A stretch of DNA of 64,000 nt, taken from Phytoseiulus persimilis (lineage: Eukaryota; Arthropoda; Arachnida; Mesostigmata; Phytoseiidae). A program made the translations under genes and the position numbers. This document shows positions 13,100 through 24,628 of the stretch, in pieces; positions within the stretch are counted from its first letter, which is position 1; every line of letters begins with the position of its first letter. Where the stretch lies: assembly GCA_037576195.1 (NCBI GenBank), contig CM075103.1, forward strand, positions 5,766,001 to 5,830,000, in the 5' to 3' direction. The notes under the pieces were generated by a model. That model worked only from the letters and a program-made list of their open reading frames with translations, did no database searches and was not told where the DNA came from.

Positions 13100-16000
13100 C
13101 CCCGACAATCATTCCTAAAATCAACTACTTCGTCTTCCGTTGGGAGAGCAAAAAAAACACTTGTTGGGAACCTAGCGGCGGGGCATGCGTGCTTCCCGGA
13201 CGGCTCGTCATTCGTTACTCACCGGGCTGATTTCCACGCTTTATCCCGGAGCTCACATAGCACGTTGAACGGTCAGGGCTTTGCATGCAGACACGCGCAG
13301 GCTAAGGTAGAAAACGGAACGCCCGAAGAACAGTTTTCAATGGTCGCAGGGTCCGGCGGAGACTCCAGGCGGCTCGGCTGTTCGGCTTGTTTTGCTATGC
13401 GGAGCCTGAGAGCGGACGGGAGAGGGCCCTCCAGGGCCACGGCCAGGGGCGCGGGTAGCAAAGAGGGTAGTCGCCGACCGACCGGTTGACAAACGAACCA
13501 TCTCAGGAAGACCGGCTGCCTTCGGTCGTCAAACAACAGATGGAAAACGTTCCGAAATGGAGCAACAGAGAGTTTACCTTTCCAAACCCGGCTCGGTCCT
13601 GAACCAGGACACTCTCCCTTCCGCCGAACCCCAAACCTCTTCCTAACCGCGCTGGGGGAATGGTTATCTTGCCAGCGTCGAATCGCTCTGAGGTTCTAGC
13701 GGAGCGGGCTGTCGGCAATTCGACCGCTCTACTCGATGTGCCTCCGGGCAGTGATAGCTACCAACCTCTTACCACCTGACCGAACGCCCCGCGCTCCCCC
13801 GCGAACCGCGAGAGTGGGACGAACCATCGTCAGCGCTGACACGGGTTGACAACTCTGAGCGTGCCATCCGCCCTCTCTACCGCGAAGCTCGAGTTCCAGG
13901 GAAAATCCGTGACAGCAAACACCGCGTCGAGACCGCTCTCCGTCAGGACTATCTCGACTCTCCTTGTTGTTTTCTCCTCCGTCTATAACGGCTCCTCAAT
14001 TCATGAAGTTTATTACCCCGCATAAGCTTCGCATAGAATCGAGCATGAGGCGATCATCAGAAATGAAGATCGTCGGACGAATAGAGCCGCTTGGCAACGG
14101 GGCTTTCCTTCAGAGCCATGAGGGTGCTCGAGAGGATATATTTTTTAGACAGGAGAACTCGGTTTGTGGGGAAACAGAACGGACTGGAAGCCAAGAGAAA
14201 TGAATCAAGCTTACGGTGGAATTGATCGAGGTTACCGAGCTCATATCCGTTGTTCTCGAAAGTCCTAGAAACATCAACGCTTGAGAACGGAGAACTTCAT
14301 TCACCTCGAAGCTTGAACGCTCCGAAAACTTTTCGTCGAAACGAATTAGGTTCGGGTTCGAATAGTGGCGCTTGGATCGCTTCGTGGGGACTTGAAAATT
14401 TCGACCTTAAGCCGGATCCGTAGTTCGATGGATATCGTCGGAGTCCAAGAGATGATTCTGTGGCTCCTCTCTGTCTGGTGGGAGCGGTACGGAATTGTAT
14501 CTCGGAAGAAATCCCCAGGAGCCACGAGGTGAAGAGAGATGCCAATCCGTGAGCATTGAACTTCGGTCGGAGTTGAGAGCAGATGCCCCAAACGGAGAGC
14601 GCTGCGGCTTCTGATTGCGTGCTGTTAGTGCCGCCTTTGGAACGAAGCCAAAGAGACGATTGAAAACCTGCGAAGGTATCATCGCGTTCGGCAGAGCAAC
14701 GCAGCCTTCACAGCGAATGGAGGCGCTCGTGAGGGAAGAGCAACAACTTTCCCGATGTTGGGACGTTTCCCGCGTCATACACTCCTATGAGTCGCTTGTC
14801 TCGGTCGAGTCGCTCTCGGATGACAGTTCTGATCGTTGAGGTAAACACTTTCGCCTCGCCCAATGTGTATTCCTTCCGGATCTCGTCCCAGGAATAGCAC
14901 CTGCAGCGTTCGGTACTCGCAGGTTAGCGAGCGGACAACAAGACCCGGAGGACTGCAGTCCGAAGCTCATTCATTAAACTAAGAAGCTCATTCCAAGAGA
15001 CCGAGGGGGAGGTTTTCGCCGCCCTTTGAAGACATAAGCCCTCGGCAGAAAACTCTTGACCACTCCTGGAAGTTTAGACAGAGCCCTCCACGATTGCACC
15101 ACATCGAGCGCAGCCGCATGGTTTTGAGCCCAGTCCGCTCGTCAGTCTGGAGACAATGATGGTCGGGTTTATAGAGGGGAGATCTCCGGCATAGATCTCG
15201 GCTCAGAGCTTCTACCGGAACACATTGATGCGATGTCGCCTCTCAAAGCCTGTCACGAGTGATTGAACCGACATTGAACACGTTTGACTATGATGGTGCT
15301 TAAAGTCTTAGAGGGCACCATTCTGGTTGATCTCTCAGCTTCGTTCGAGCGTTGTTAGAACGAAGCTCGCGGAGAGGCGCGAAGACACCATAAAAACCCA
15401 AGCCTCATCTTTCCGAGCGACAACGCGCGGCTCGGGAGGAGCTCCCAGCCGGCCTGGAACGGGAGTTCACCCGCGTCAATATTTGTGGTTGATTCAGAAT
15501 AGTCGACGATGAGGTTTCTCGAGCCACGAGATTACTATGACACGACGTGGCCTCATCGTGCTAGGCCACAAAGAGCTCACTGCCCTCGATGTGAGCCTTG
15601 AAGGAGGGCGTAGGTGCCTCTCGACAGCGGAGTTGGGGCATTCGCTGCTGCCAGCAATCGGGAAACGGGCGAGAAAAAAAAAACGAATAAATAACCTTCG
15701 CCCTTGTGCGACAGCTGTGGGGGATCAGGCTCCCTGGTGGCAACTCACGTGCACCGGCTGAAGTCGAGTCCGGGAATCGATGCACGATACCGTTTCTCTT
15801 CCATAGTACGGAAGGCCGGACGGTCTCCGTCGGGGCGGATGAAATCCTCCCGCTCGATCCGGGAAGGCAAGCTCGTTTCCCGCACACCGAGAAAATAAAA
15901 GGGATCTGGCAAGGGTGGGCGACGTCGACCAGGACCTTCACGACTGAAGGTATGCGAGCACGACCGGAGAGGGCCGGAACCGGAGTCTTGGAGAGTGGAA

Positions 16001-16550
16001 CGAAAGGTGCTGCTGCCAACGAAGAATCTCGATGAGCCTGTGGGAGGACCGCGGACGAGAGGGAAGAGAGCAAGATCCGGAGAAGAGCCGCTTTCTTCTA
16101 TCCCGCTAGGGTTGCCGTTGTCCGGATGCCAAAAGGCAACAATGACTGAGTCGGCGACGGCAGTCTGGGTGCTAGTCGCTCAGCCGCTGGAGCCGATTAG
16201 CAGGTTGGCCCCGGCCCGAGCGGTTCTGATCATTGCAGCCATTGAACAATGGGTCTCCTCGAGCGCTCTCTCTTGAGCATCCCTGGTTTGTGTTCCGTTC
16301 AGTCCACGATCGATACTCGCTATATTGCTTGACGAATTGGTGTGGTCTCCATTTCTGGCGTTATCTTTGAATGGTTCCGTTCTCGCTTGAGATGGTTCTC
16401 ACGTAGCTGTCGCAGCGGAGAAGCTTGGGAGCGAAGGTCGACTTCTCCGCGCTGGGCCTCGATTCCGCGATCGCTGAGCAAGCCGGATCCTGAACACCCC
16501 CGTGGATCCGAGAGTTTGAACCTCGTGATTCCGTCTGATCATGTCGAGCT
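13100..16550. other. GC-rich DNA without a recognised gene
   Basis: Short coding-like patches occur on the plus strand (13468-13780, 13756-13980 and 15706-16035), but none has a domain or a convincing splice framework. A pair of inverted SOX-like sites lies at 16239-16252. The rest shows nothing I can name. Confidence 0.35.
16239..16252. promoter_or_regulatory. Inverted pair of SOX-like sites (CCATTG-AA-CAATGG)
   Basis: Two CAATGG half sites face away from each other across two bases. The half site matches the HMG-box SOX consensus. No neighbouring gene is identified, so any function is speculative. Confidence 0.2.
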
Positions 16551-16559
16551 GAACATCAT

Positions 16560-16830
16560 TTACATGGAACCCTCAAGATGCCTCTGCTCGGGAGAGTTTG
16601 AGAGAGCCTCCATAATATATGTTCGACGGTGCTCCATTCAGGAGCCGGAAGGAGGGCAGGGAAACAGTCTGTCAGTCCAGGAGGGGCGAGGGAGCCTGTC
16701 ATCATCGAAACTCCGTCCAGTCCACACGGTTCCATCGCGAAACTTATCATCAACAGTTTTCGCTTCAATCCCGGAGGCGAATGTTCGCCTTGTGGGTGCG
16801 CAACTTGATCCTCAGGGAGCTCTCAAGAGA
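16560..16830 (-). mobile_element. Possible LINE 3'-end coding remnant
   Basis: On the minus strand a short frame contains STVEHILWRLSQ followed by an arginine. It resembles the cysteine/histidine 'EHILxxC' tail found after the reverse transcriptase domain of many non-LTR retrotransposons, but the expected cysteines are not all present. A little upstream on the same strand, in another frame, a stretch reads like ANIRLRD, which also occurs in those tails. No reverse transcriptase motif is preserved. The call rests on a few residues. Confidence 0.2.
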
Positions 16831-16849
16831 TTCTCAAGGCCTCACATCC

Positions 16850-19800
16850 ATCCCTCATCTTTGAAAATTTCAAGCAGCGGTCAAGTAAGCCGTCGGGATC
16901 GAAACCGCTTCCTGAATCGAGACGCCGCGCACAGTCTGATTGATATCTTGTTATTTTCCGTATGGAGCCGAATGAGTCCTATCGGGAGCAATCGTTTTTC
17001 CAGTTAAGGGGATCAGAGTCACTGACCACAGTGGCCGTTAGGATAATGGGTCCATCTGATTGAAGATACTCTTTTCAGAGTGACTCAAGCCACAGGTATG
17101 GGAGCAGCCCGGAAGCCCTCTTTCGGGACAGAACTGCAGACCCGAGGACCTCCTCGAGGAGCGCTCGAGGACCATCAAATGCACATGAATGGACCCGCGA
17201 AGCATCATCAAGATACAGAGCGAGCTTGGAAGGCGTGATGGATGCGTTGTCGAGCTACAATACATCTCGTTGTGCACAAAGCGGCGAAGAGAAAACAAGC
17301 AGGCTCATAAATGTTCCTCGAACACATTTCTGTAGATAGTAATTGAAGTAGCAATGAAGTAGTAATTTTAGCAATGTAATTTCCTGTTGAATACATATAC
17401 ATCCAAATCCAGGGTCTGTTTGTCATCACTAGGGAGGATGTAGGCCTTTCACTCGCCACCCCTACGACCCGCCCTCCCATTGATGACACTTGATACCATG
17501 TTTCATGAGACGCAATGTCGCCCGTCTGTAATCGGTGGACTTCCAAAGCAACCCACGGGTCAGCCAGCTAGTAACAACTAATGAGCATCGCACATCCAAT
17601 CCACGGCCGAGTCAATGCAAAGCCACATCATGGAATTCATTGCTGAGTTCTGCCATCCCGATTTCTACCGGATACATGAGAGCGTTTCTTCCGAATATGC
17701 TCCCGATCAGCGAAGTTGTTTCCCCAGGAGCGTCTTTATCGCGTCGAGAAAGCCCTGGAGGATACATAATTGATTCGCTGGTCATGGTGTCTTGAGTTTA
17801 CGACGCTGCCTCATTGGCAGGCAGCAAGTGAAACCATTTGTGAGGTCCGCGAGCACAGCCGCTGGATGATAAAAGAAGAGGAGGTACCTGGCGTGAGACA
17901 AGTAAACGACGGCAGCTTCCCCTGATAACTCCTTCCGTAATGACTGAATGACCGCCGATGTAATTCCGGGCTTGATTCGCGCGCTCAGAACCAAACTCAG
18001 CATCCTAAGAAGTGCGAAGTTCTTGGATACCTCTAGGATCGAGCAAGAGTCCCGCTTCTACAGCATATATATGGAGCACCTAGAGTGCTTGGTTAGCTCA
18101 TTTCCTCATTGAATTCAGCTCTACTCAGACTGATCATTCTGGGCGGTTCAGTTTCTCTCCGGACCATAGAGAACTTTGCCTTCATGGAAGAAAATCCGAA
18201 GTGGTTTCGGGTCTCAACTGCCCCATGTGGCTGTTTGACGTTATATTTCCGCTTCGCACCTATCGGTCGAACCCCATCGATGATTTGAGAATTCCGTGCG
18301 TCGGGAGGCCGAGCTTGGCACATGGTTCTACGCTACGTTCATCTCCTACTCGCTGGCCAAGTTAGAGCTCTTCTTGAACTCACTGAGGAAATTCAGTCCC
18401 TCATCGCCGACGCTTCCCCAACGTCGAATCGGGGAATCCTGGGCGTGGATTTGGCTCCCGTGACGTTAAGGAGGTGCGAGGATCCGTGAGGGCAGGCGGT
18501 CCCAGTCCCGAGTTTCAAATTCTCCTCTCCTGTCTGCGCTCTGTGTGAGCTCTCCCGCCGGAAGCGGAATAGGAGCAGGAGCTTCTATCTCTACTCCGCT
18601 CCCTCACTCCGACAGGAGTTAGCAACACGCGCGTATGCACTGTGACCTATGGCCAGAGTATGCTCTTGGCAAAGTGAGCGGCTTCGATTCCCACGCTCCG
18701 GGGTACTTGATATATTTACTGTTTACTTGAAGGATTCACCGAGCATCATGCTTCCGAGAGGAAATTTCGAATGAGGCTGGAGTTTGCTGTGTGGAAACAG
18801 AAACTCATCATTGCTGGCTGTCGAGGGCTGACCTGACTCCGAACAACTGATCTCTCTCTCTCTCTCTCTGCTTTCACGGGCGATCGAGACGTCGTCGAAT
18901 CGAAAGCGGACATTTCGGGTCCTCGGCAATGACCGAGAAGACTTTCTCTGGAATGTGTCGAGACCAGTCGAGGATATGGAGAAAGTTTAGTCGGCAGTAG
19001 CGGAGACTTGAAGCTTGAAGAAGTGGTACGCGATCACTCGGAATCTTCGCAGTCTGTTCCCGCGTCGATTCACAGAGGGCTGAGGATTGAGGACAGAGGG
19101 CTGAGATCCAGAAGCAAGGAACAGTTCCGTCCCAAAGCGAGAGTAGCCATTTCGTCAACCCTAAGACCCACTCGAAGCGAGAGACGTGCAAAGGGCTGAA
19201 ACGGTCTCCCGGGAGCGGATCAGCGGCCACCCCTCCGGGAAGTGAGAAATTGTAGCGACGGAGCTCCGCGACTGAGGGCATTTTCCTCCTCCGAAAGAAT
19301 CCTTGTTCATCTTGCAACGCTATTTGGGGGCCACCACGGGGGCATCCGGGGCAGGTTTCCTGATACCTGTAACGAACCTATTTCGGGATCTGCGTTCGCT
19401 CCGCCAAACCTTGAATGAGCTCCAACCGAACGGCAGTTTCTCCACAAAACTCGAAGCGATCACAACAGATCCGACGAGGACCGTATTCTAGCTGTGGCAA
19501 ACCGCGTTTGAGCTCTGAGGTAGGCGGCTGTGTTTTAGGAAGAGCTCGGAGTTGCATGGTGTTATCTGAGAGTTTTTCGGCGTACCAACACTTGAGGCGA
19601 AGCGAAAACGACCCCCGACTTGAGTAGTCCGTCATGGCTCAGTTGTTGAGAGGGCTTCGGTGGAGAAACTGATGCTTTCAGATTGTCAAAGAGACGTTAG
19701 GATTCGCTCCCTCACAGCTACGTGTAGATCTGGCGGGAAGACTCGACTGAGACTTGTGAACTAGGATGAAGAATTCTCCGTTGTTAGTTCGTGTGGGAGC

Positions 19801-21330
19801 GATGACGGAATAGTCGTCCGGGAGAACTCCCCGCACGGGAATGGGAATGGCAGCCTGATGTCAATCGCAAACTTCAGTCCGATGGCGGCCTCTCGGACTT
19901 CCCCAAGAATTGGAAGCTCATATTAGAATCGTTGATTCGACTTTGTCTCTCTGGAAACTTGTCCTCTGTGCTTATTGAAGATGATTCCAAACAGGGGGAT
20001 AAGTCAAGTCCAAAGTTCAAGAAGTGGTTATAATCTGGGATAGGGCGTGATGGTGAAATGGACCTGACGGCCTAAGTCTAAGCCTGTTCTCGAATTTGAT
20101 TATTTGTCGTACACAACTGGATTCGGAATAACCATTCTGACGTGATTCCTCTTTCGAATACTTGTCCAGGATCCTTAGAAGACGAGCACATCGTCGAATG
20201 GTTCCGCTTTCCGGACACTTCTGCGCTGAATCCACACGCCCACGCGTTACGCTATTGACTGCGAGGAGGCTCGAAGGCAGTCGACTTCACACATTCAACA
20301 TTGACATACTACGCATCCTGATAACTCCCGAGGCGACCTTTAATTTTGCTATCCTACAATACGGAGATTGAATAGCCAACACGAAGCCTCTGATGACACG
20401 TGGATCCCATTTCAAAGGTCCCGGTTGGAGGGCGGAAGGATTCTTCTTCCCGCGACGAATACCTTGGAAACATCCTTCCATCATCGAGGGATTCCAAAGT
20501 TTACCAGTCGGGCTGGGCGAAGAGTGCCGGCGTTTTTTTTTCGTCCTCAGAATTGAAAAATACTTTGTATAGGCATGGGCGAGACTCTGGGTTCGTTATT
20601 TATTCATACAGGTTCGATTATTGAGATGAATGAGTTGATGTTTGTCATACTACAACAAAAGGTGTGTGCGCATGTTTTCTGATGCCCACCCCCCTCCCGA
20701 GGTTCGTTCGCGAGAGCGTCAATGGAGGTCACGCCTGGGTATGAGGAGGCGTGGTACTTGCTGTATCGACCCGAATAGCGAGCGCGTCTGCATTATGCCG
20801 AATGCTCCTGGCAGCCGGAGAGTGTCGCAGAGCTCGATGTGAAAGTCGTGGACCGCGAATCTGGTGATCTTGTGCTGGTAAATGATTTTTCATTTGAACT
20901 CTCCTCGAGATGCGACAGGAAAATCCCTTTCCCCAATGGAAACCTCTCCTCAACAACTCGTAGACTGAGAGCGTACCGAAGCTGAATGAATCGAGATTTT
21001 CGAATTCATCCGATCCTCCTTGAGCTCGCCATGGATCTCTATCGAGTTCCAAATAGGGGTCAACCGTGACACATTTTCCCTATGAACGATTCACATACGT
21101 TGCACCCACCCCGTTGAACGAGTCGGAAGCCCTTCATTCCCTCCGAGCTCCCTTCATGTTCTAAAATAAGTAGCTGTAGAAAAGTCCTACGTCGGATACC
21201 GAACGCTTCGCCTGACCCGGTTAACGAGGACCCTCACAGTTGTTGCCCAGCATGCATCAAATCACAAGAATCCCTCCTTGAAGTGAACGAAAGAAATATT
21301 CCCAAGCTGAGCTGCTCCCAGCGGCTACAG
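16850..21330. other. No gene recognised
   Basis: The open frames are short and overlapping. A CT microsatellite lies at 18851-18869 and a poor tRNA-like patch near 18650-18710 (see rejected items). Nothing else stands out. Confidence 0.45.
18851..18869. repeat. (TC)n microsatellite, about 9 units
   Basis: Nineteen bases of uninterrupted TC repeat. Confidence 0.95.
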
Positions 21331-21443
21331 CCCATCCCCGCGAAAACCCGTTACCGCGAAAACCCATTACCGCGAAAACCCATCATCGCGACAGAATCTG
21401 GAGCTCGCTCCAAGCTAGGGAAGCTTCTATGCGAGGCGTCGAA
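21331..21443 (+). repeat. Left arm of inverted repeat with tandem 16-base units
   Basis: About three copies of the 16-base unit CGCGAAAACCCATTAC (with small variants) are followed by roughly 65 bases of unique sequence. The same arrangement in reverse complement lies at 22506-22652. Tandem subterminal units next to paired inverted arms suggest the ends of a non-autonomous DNA transposon about 1.3 kb long. I could not identify a target-site duplication. Confidence 0.75.
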
Positions 21444-21802
21444 ATCTTCCAAGCCACTTGCTGTGCACTCTCTAGATTGAGTTGCTGCTCTGGCTATTCG
21501 ATAATCCTGTCCTCAATTCCCAATCAGGAAGAATAGAAGTCTCGTAGGTTTCTTCGACGGACTCCCATTCAACATTTCCTCGATTTCCTATTTCCCTATG
21601 TAGTGGCCTGGTCCAGGTAACGTTCCTCAAGAGTCTTTTTGACACTTCACATGCGAGCTGCTCCACTCCTCTCTAGGGCATCGATAGTCGTACTCTCCCT
21701 TTCATACTCGTCGCCCCTCCTTGCGGCAAAGCTGGCTAACGATAGGTTGTCGTGGGAGAATCCACTGTGGAGCAAGACTTCAACAGTCTTAGAGACTGAG
21801 TA

Positions 21803-22235
21803 CAGTGGACTCCGCTTAACGAGAACACCGGATAATCGGATCATCCGATTATTCGGATCGAAAGTCGAATTCCCCAATTCTCTCCATAGGGCACGCTCCG
21901 GTTCATAGGTACAAGGCTCCGCTTATTCGAGTCATTCCGTCACGAGCGGAAATTTCGTCGAATGAAAGAATGAGAAGTTCCCGCAATGCGGAACGCCTAG
22001 CCGAATTGATCACTTTGACCAAACCGATTCCGATCTGCTTCCAAGTCGAAATCTCGGGACATTCTTGTCCATTGACGATAATGTCCAGTGCCCCTCTTCA
22101 GTTAAACCTCACGAAGATGAGATCGTCCAGGAAATCGTGGCGAATCAGGGCTGTGTGACTCTGTTTCAGAAAACGGAGAGGAGTGCCGAGAGGCGAAGAA
22201 GCCTACAGCTGTGCATGGAGCTGAACGGACGATAG
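21803..22235 (+). mobile_element. Decayed pogo/Tigger-like DNA transposon fragment
   Basis: A TA dinucleotide is followed by CAGTGGACTCCGCTTAACGA. This matches the style of pogo/Tigger terminal repeats, with repeated TTAACGA and TTATCCG-like words continuing to about 21960. Further on, 22107-22235 reads as a frame beginning PHEDEIVQEIVANQ, similar to the acidic tail of Tigger transposases (DEEIV...), and then a stop. Most of the transposase, including the DDE catalytic region, is missing, and I found no matching right terminus. It sits inside the inverted-repeat pair at 21331 and 22652, so one element may have carried or received the other. Confidence 0.5.
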
Positions 22236-22505
22236 AACGACTTCAATGGTTCTTCGTGCAAGATTCCGAGAAGGACAGTCCACGAACGTCTTCAGTTTGC
22301 ATCGACTTCGTTTGTAGGATCTCGAGGACGGAAAAAAGACGGACTTCAATTGATGAATCCTTCGTCAAGCATTGGAAGCTCAATCGCTGTTACATACTCC
22401 ATCAACTCGCATCAGAGAGAGTTTCATCGTGTTTCTTTAGGTATTGCAACCCGGGAACAATGAGCCTAAGCGCCCAAAGATCCTTTCGAATCATGAATCA
22501 TATAT

Positions 22506-22652
22506 TTTCGACGCCTCGCATAGAAGCTTCCCTAGATGAGAGCGAGCTCCAGATTCTGTCGCGGTAACGGGTTTTCGCGATTATGGGTTTTCGCGGTAAT
22601 GGGTTTTCACGGTAATGGGTTTTCGCGGCAATGGGTTTTCGCGGTGAGGGGT
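22506..22652 (-). repeat. Right arm of inverted repeat with tandem 16-base units
   Basis: Reverse-complement partner of 21331-21443. It has about five 16-base units against three on the left, then the same unique segment (ending in the GACGCCTCG region near 22510). The extra copies show that the unit number has changed since insertion. Confidence 0.75.
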
Positions 22653-22689
22653 GCACACCCTCCCAGCGATCCAAAGAACGCTTCGCCCG

Positions 22690-22840
22690 TAGCAACCAAA
22701 TTCAACGGATGATAATCATTCGGAAATAACCCATCCGGCGATGGAGCAGGAGTTTTCGCTCCTGCCAGGTATTGAACCCGGTGGCCTCCATATCTGCAAG
22801 ACGAGACAACTGCGATTCGCAAATCACATCGCTCACCATC
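22690..22840 (-). mobile_element. tRNA-derived SINE remnant
   Basis: On the minus strand an A-box-like TCGCAGTTGTC (22805-22815) is followed by a B-box-like GGTTCAATACC (22768-22778) in a tRNA-style context (CACCGGGTTCAATACC). The downstream part (GGAGCGAAAACTCC) forms a short hairpin and is not tRNA. The A-to-B spacing is shorter than in an intact tRNA and there is no clover-leaf acceptor stem, so this is a SINE head and not a tRNA gene. Confidence 0.45.
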
Positions 22841-22844
22841 TTCA

Positions 22845-23550
22845 TACAGTCAGTCCACAGTCTTCGTCATTCCCGAGAGGTCGATGCTGCTCGACGGAGG
22901 AGGCGAAACGAATTTGAAAACAGGACACTTAGGCCCTAATCCTACGTAGTACCCGCAGCTCGAGCAGGAGCGACAGCCGGAAAGATATCCGCTGAGGCCG
23001 GCAATCGATTTCGGAGTGGGGTGTTTCGCGAGGAAGACGTGAGTTGAAGCTTCCTCGGCGCACCATCCCACGCTGCTGGGACTTGCAGAGGGGTGCTTCA
23101 AATCGAGCTCAAACGACGCGGATGCGGGCGTTCGAGTGGGAAAAAGATCAATGACATGGAAATAAAAGGCATTGAAGGGATCGTACATGTCGAAGATTCC
23201 GTGCAGTACAGTCAGATCGGGGACCAAGGAGAAGGAATCTGTGGCGAAGGACGGAGAAGACAAGGAGCAAATGAGTACCGAATCAATTTCGGAGAAGTCT
23301 GTTCCAGGCAAACGAAGCCGTTCACCACTTCTCACCGACTCGAGAACGGCATCCGAATGGATGGGCTTTCAATACGAAAGCTCTGTGAATTCCTGGCGAA
23401 TCTTGGCACTATGAAGGAGACTCATCGGCGAACAGATTGAAAGCTCTCAGTGCCTTCTGACATCCATTTAGCTCCTTATTGAATCTGCTCCATCTTGAAC
23501 CATTCACAGTACTTGATCAAGAATTATTGATATAGTGAGCAGTTCAAATG
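22845..23550. other. No gene recognised
   Basis: Overlapping frames of 80-161 codons occur on both strands without any recognisable domain. Confidence 0.4.
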
Positions 23551-23552
23551 TA

Positions 23553-24626
23553 TTGGGTGCGTGCAAAAGTTCTGAGTGCTAAACTTTGACAGCTCACAAC
23601 TCCGCTCCCAGATGTCGCAGAAAGATTATAAAACACTCGAAATACGCGGAATTTGGTTCGTTCCGTTTGGTTCTGATTCAACAATTGGATCGCCAACAGC
23701 GACGGTTTTACTGCAAGGGTCGAAAATCGGAAAATCGCGATTCTCCGATTCCGGCGAAACTAATATGATGACCCCCTGTTTTCTCTCCGGAATCACGAAG
23801 CTCGTCAAAAGTTGAGCTTCCTCAGAAGAATTTTGAGCGATTCGGCCGCTGCCAAGCGGAGATATCTGCTTCGGAAGTTTCGATTTTCAGCCCTCTCGAT
23901 CTATGCTGAGTGAAGGGGAAAAACATGGGCCTCCTCCATAAATGCTCCATCTCCCCTAAAAAACGAGCCACTTCGAGATACTGCCTAGCACATCTCATAG
24001 CCGGGCTCAAGGTTTCGAGAACATGTCATATGAGCCAATTCCAGGCTCTCCAAGAGTTTCCAGGGAAAATCGTGCCGGTGGCAGCCATGGGGGGGGGCTC
24101 AGCCAGCGAGACTGAAGTTTGTGATTCCGGCTCGCAATCCGAAGTCATGGGTGGAGAGTCAAAAATTGGATCAGATGATATGTTTTCGAAGCTTTGAGCC
24201 CGGCTATGAGATGTGCTATGCGGCATCTCAAATCGGCTCTTCTTTGGGTGGAGAGGAACCATTTTTTGAGAAGGCCCATATTTTTCCCATCCACCCAAGG
24301 CCTGAAAATCGAAACTTCCGAGACCGATATCTCCGCTTGATAGCGGCCGAATCGCTCAATTTTCTTCAGAAACTGAATAATTCTCGACGAGAATGATTCC
24401 GAAGAGAAAACAGGGGGTTATAATCTTAGTTTCGCCGGAATCGGAAAATCGCGATTTTTCGATTTTCGACCCTCCCAGTGAAACCGTCAGTGTTGGCAGG
24501 CCGTTTGTTAAATTAGAACGAAGTCAAGCGCATCTGAAAGCTGACCGAATTCCGCATATTGCGACATCTGGGAGCGGAGTTGTGAGCTGTCAAAGTTAAG
24601 CGCTCAGAACTTTTGCACGCACCCCA
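23553..24626. mobile_element. 1.07-kb fold-back element with mariner-like ends
   Basis: The left end reads TTGGGTGCGTGCAAAAGTTC and the right end, in reverse complement, TGGGGTGCGTGCAAAAGTTC. Both are bordered by TA, the mariner/Tc1 target site. The similarity runs from the ends nearly to the centre (about 24090), so almost the whole element is one long inverted repeat at roughly 80% identity by eye. The blocks GAGCGATTCGGCCGCT, AAGCGGAGATATC and AGCACATCTCATAGCCGGGC occur in both arms in opposite orientation. There is no transposase. It is a non-autonomous snap-back (MITE-like) element, and its transcript could fold into a long hairpin. Confidence 0.85.
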
Positions 24627-24628
24627 TA

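Noticed and set aside
13468-13980. Overlapping coding-like plus-strand patches
   Set aside because: Individual open stretches are only about 45-75 codons, well within chance expectation, and I could not link them with convincing splice sites.
15706-16035. 109-codon frame in a GC-rich region
   Set aside because: No recognisable domain, no ATG start (GTG), and an equally long frame on the other strand.
16342-17007. 221-codon plus-strand frame
   Set aside because: No domain, start context or splice framework. Length alone is not decisive in a 64-kb six-frame scan, and the opposite strand has a slightly better case as a LINE tail.
18650-18710. tRNA-like patch with TGGCCAGAGTATG and GCTTCGATTCCCAC
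   Set aside because: A- and B-box-like words are only about 25 bases apart and there is no acceptor or anticodon stem, so it is not a tRNA gene. Evidence is too weak for a SINE call.
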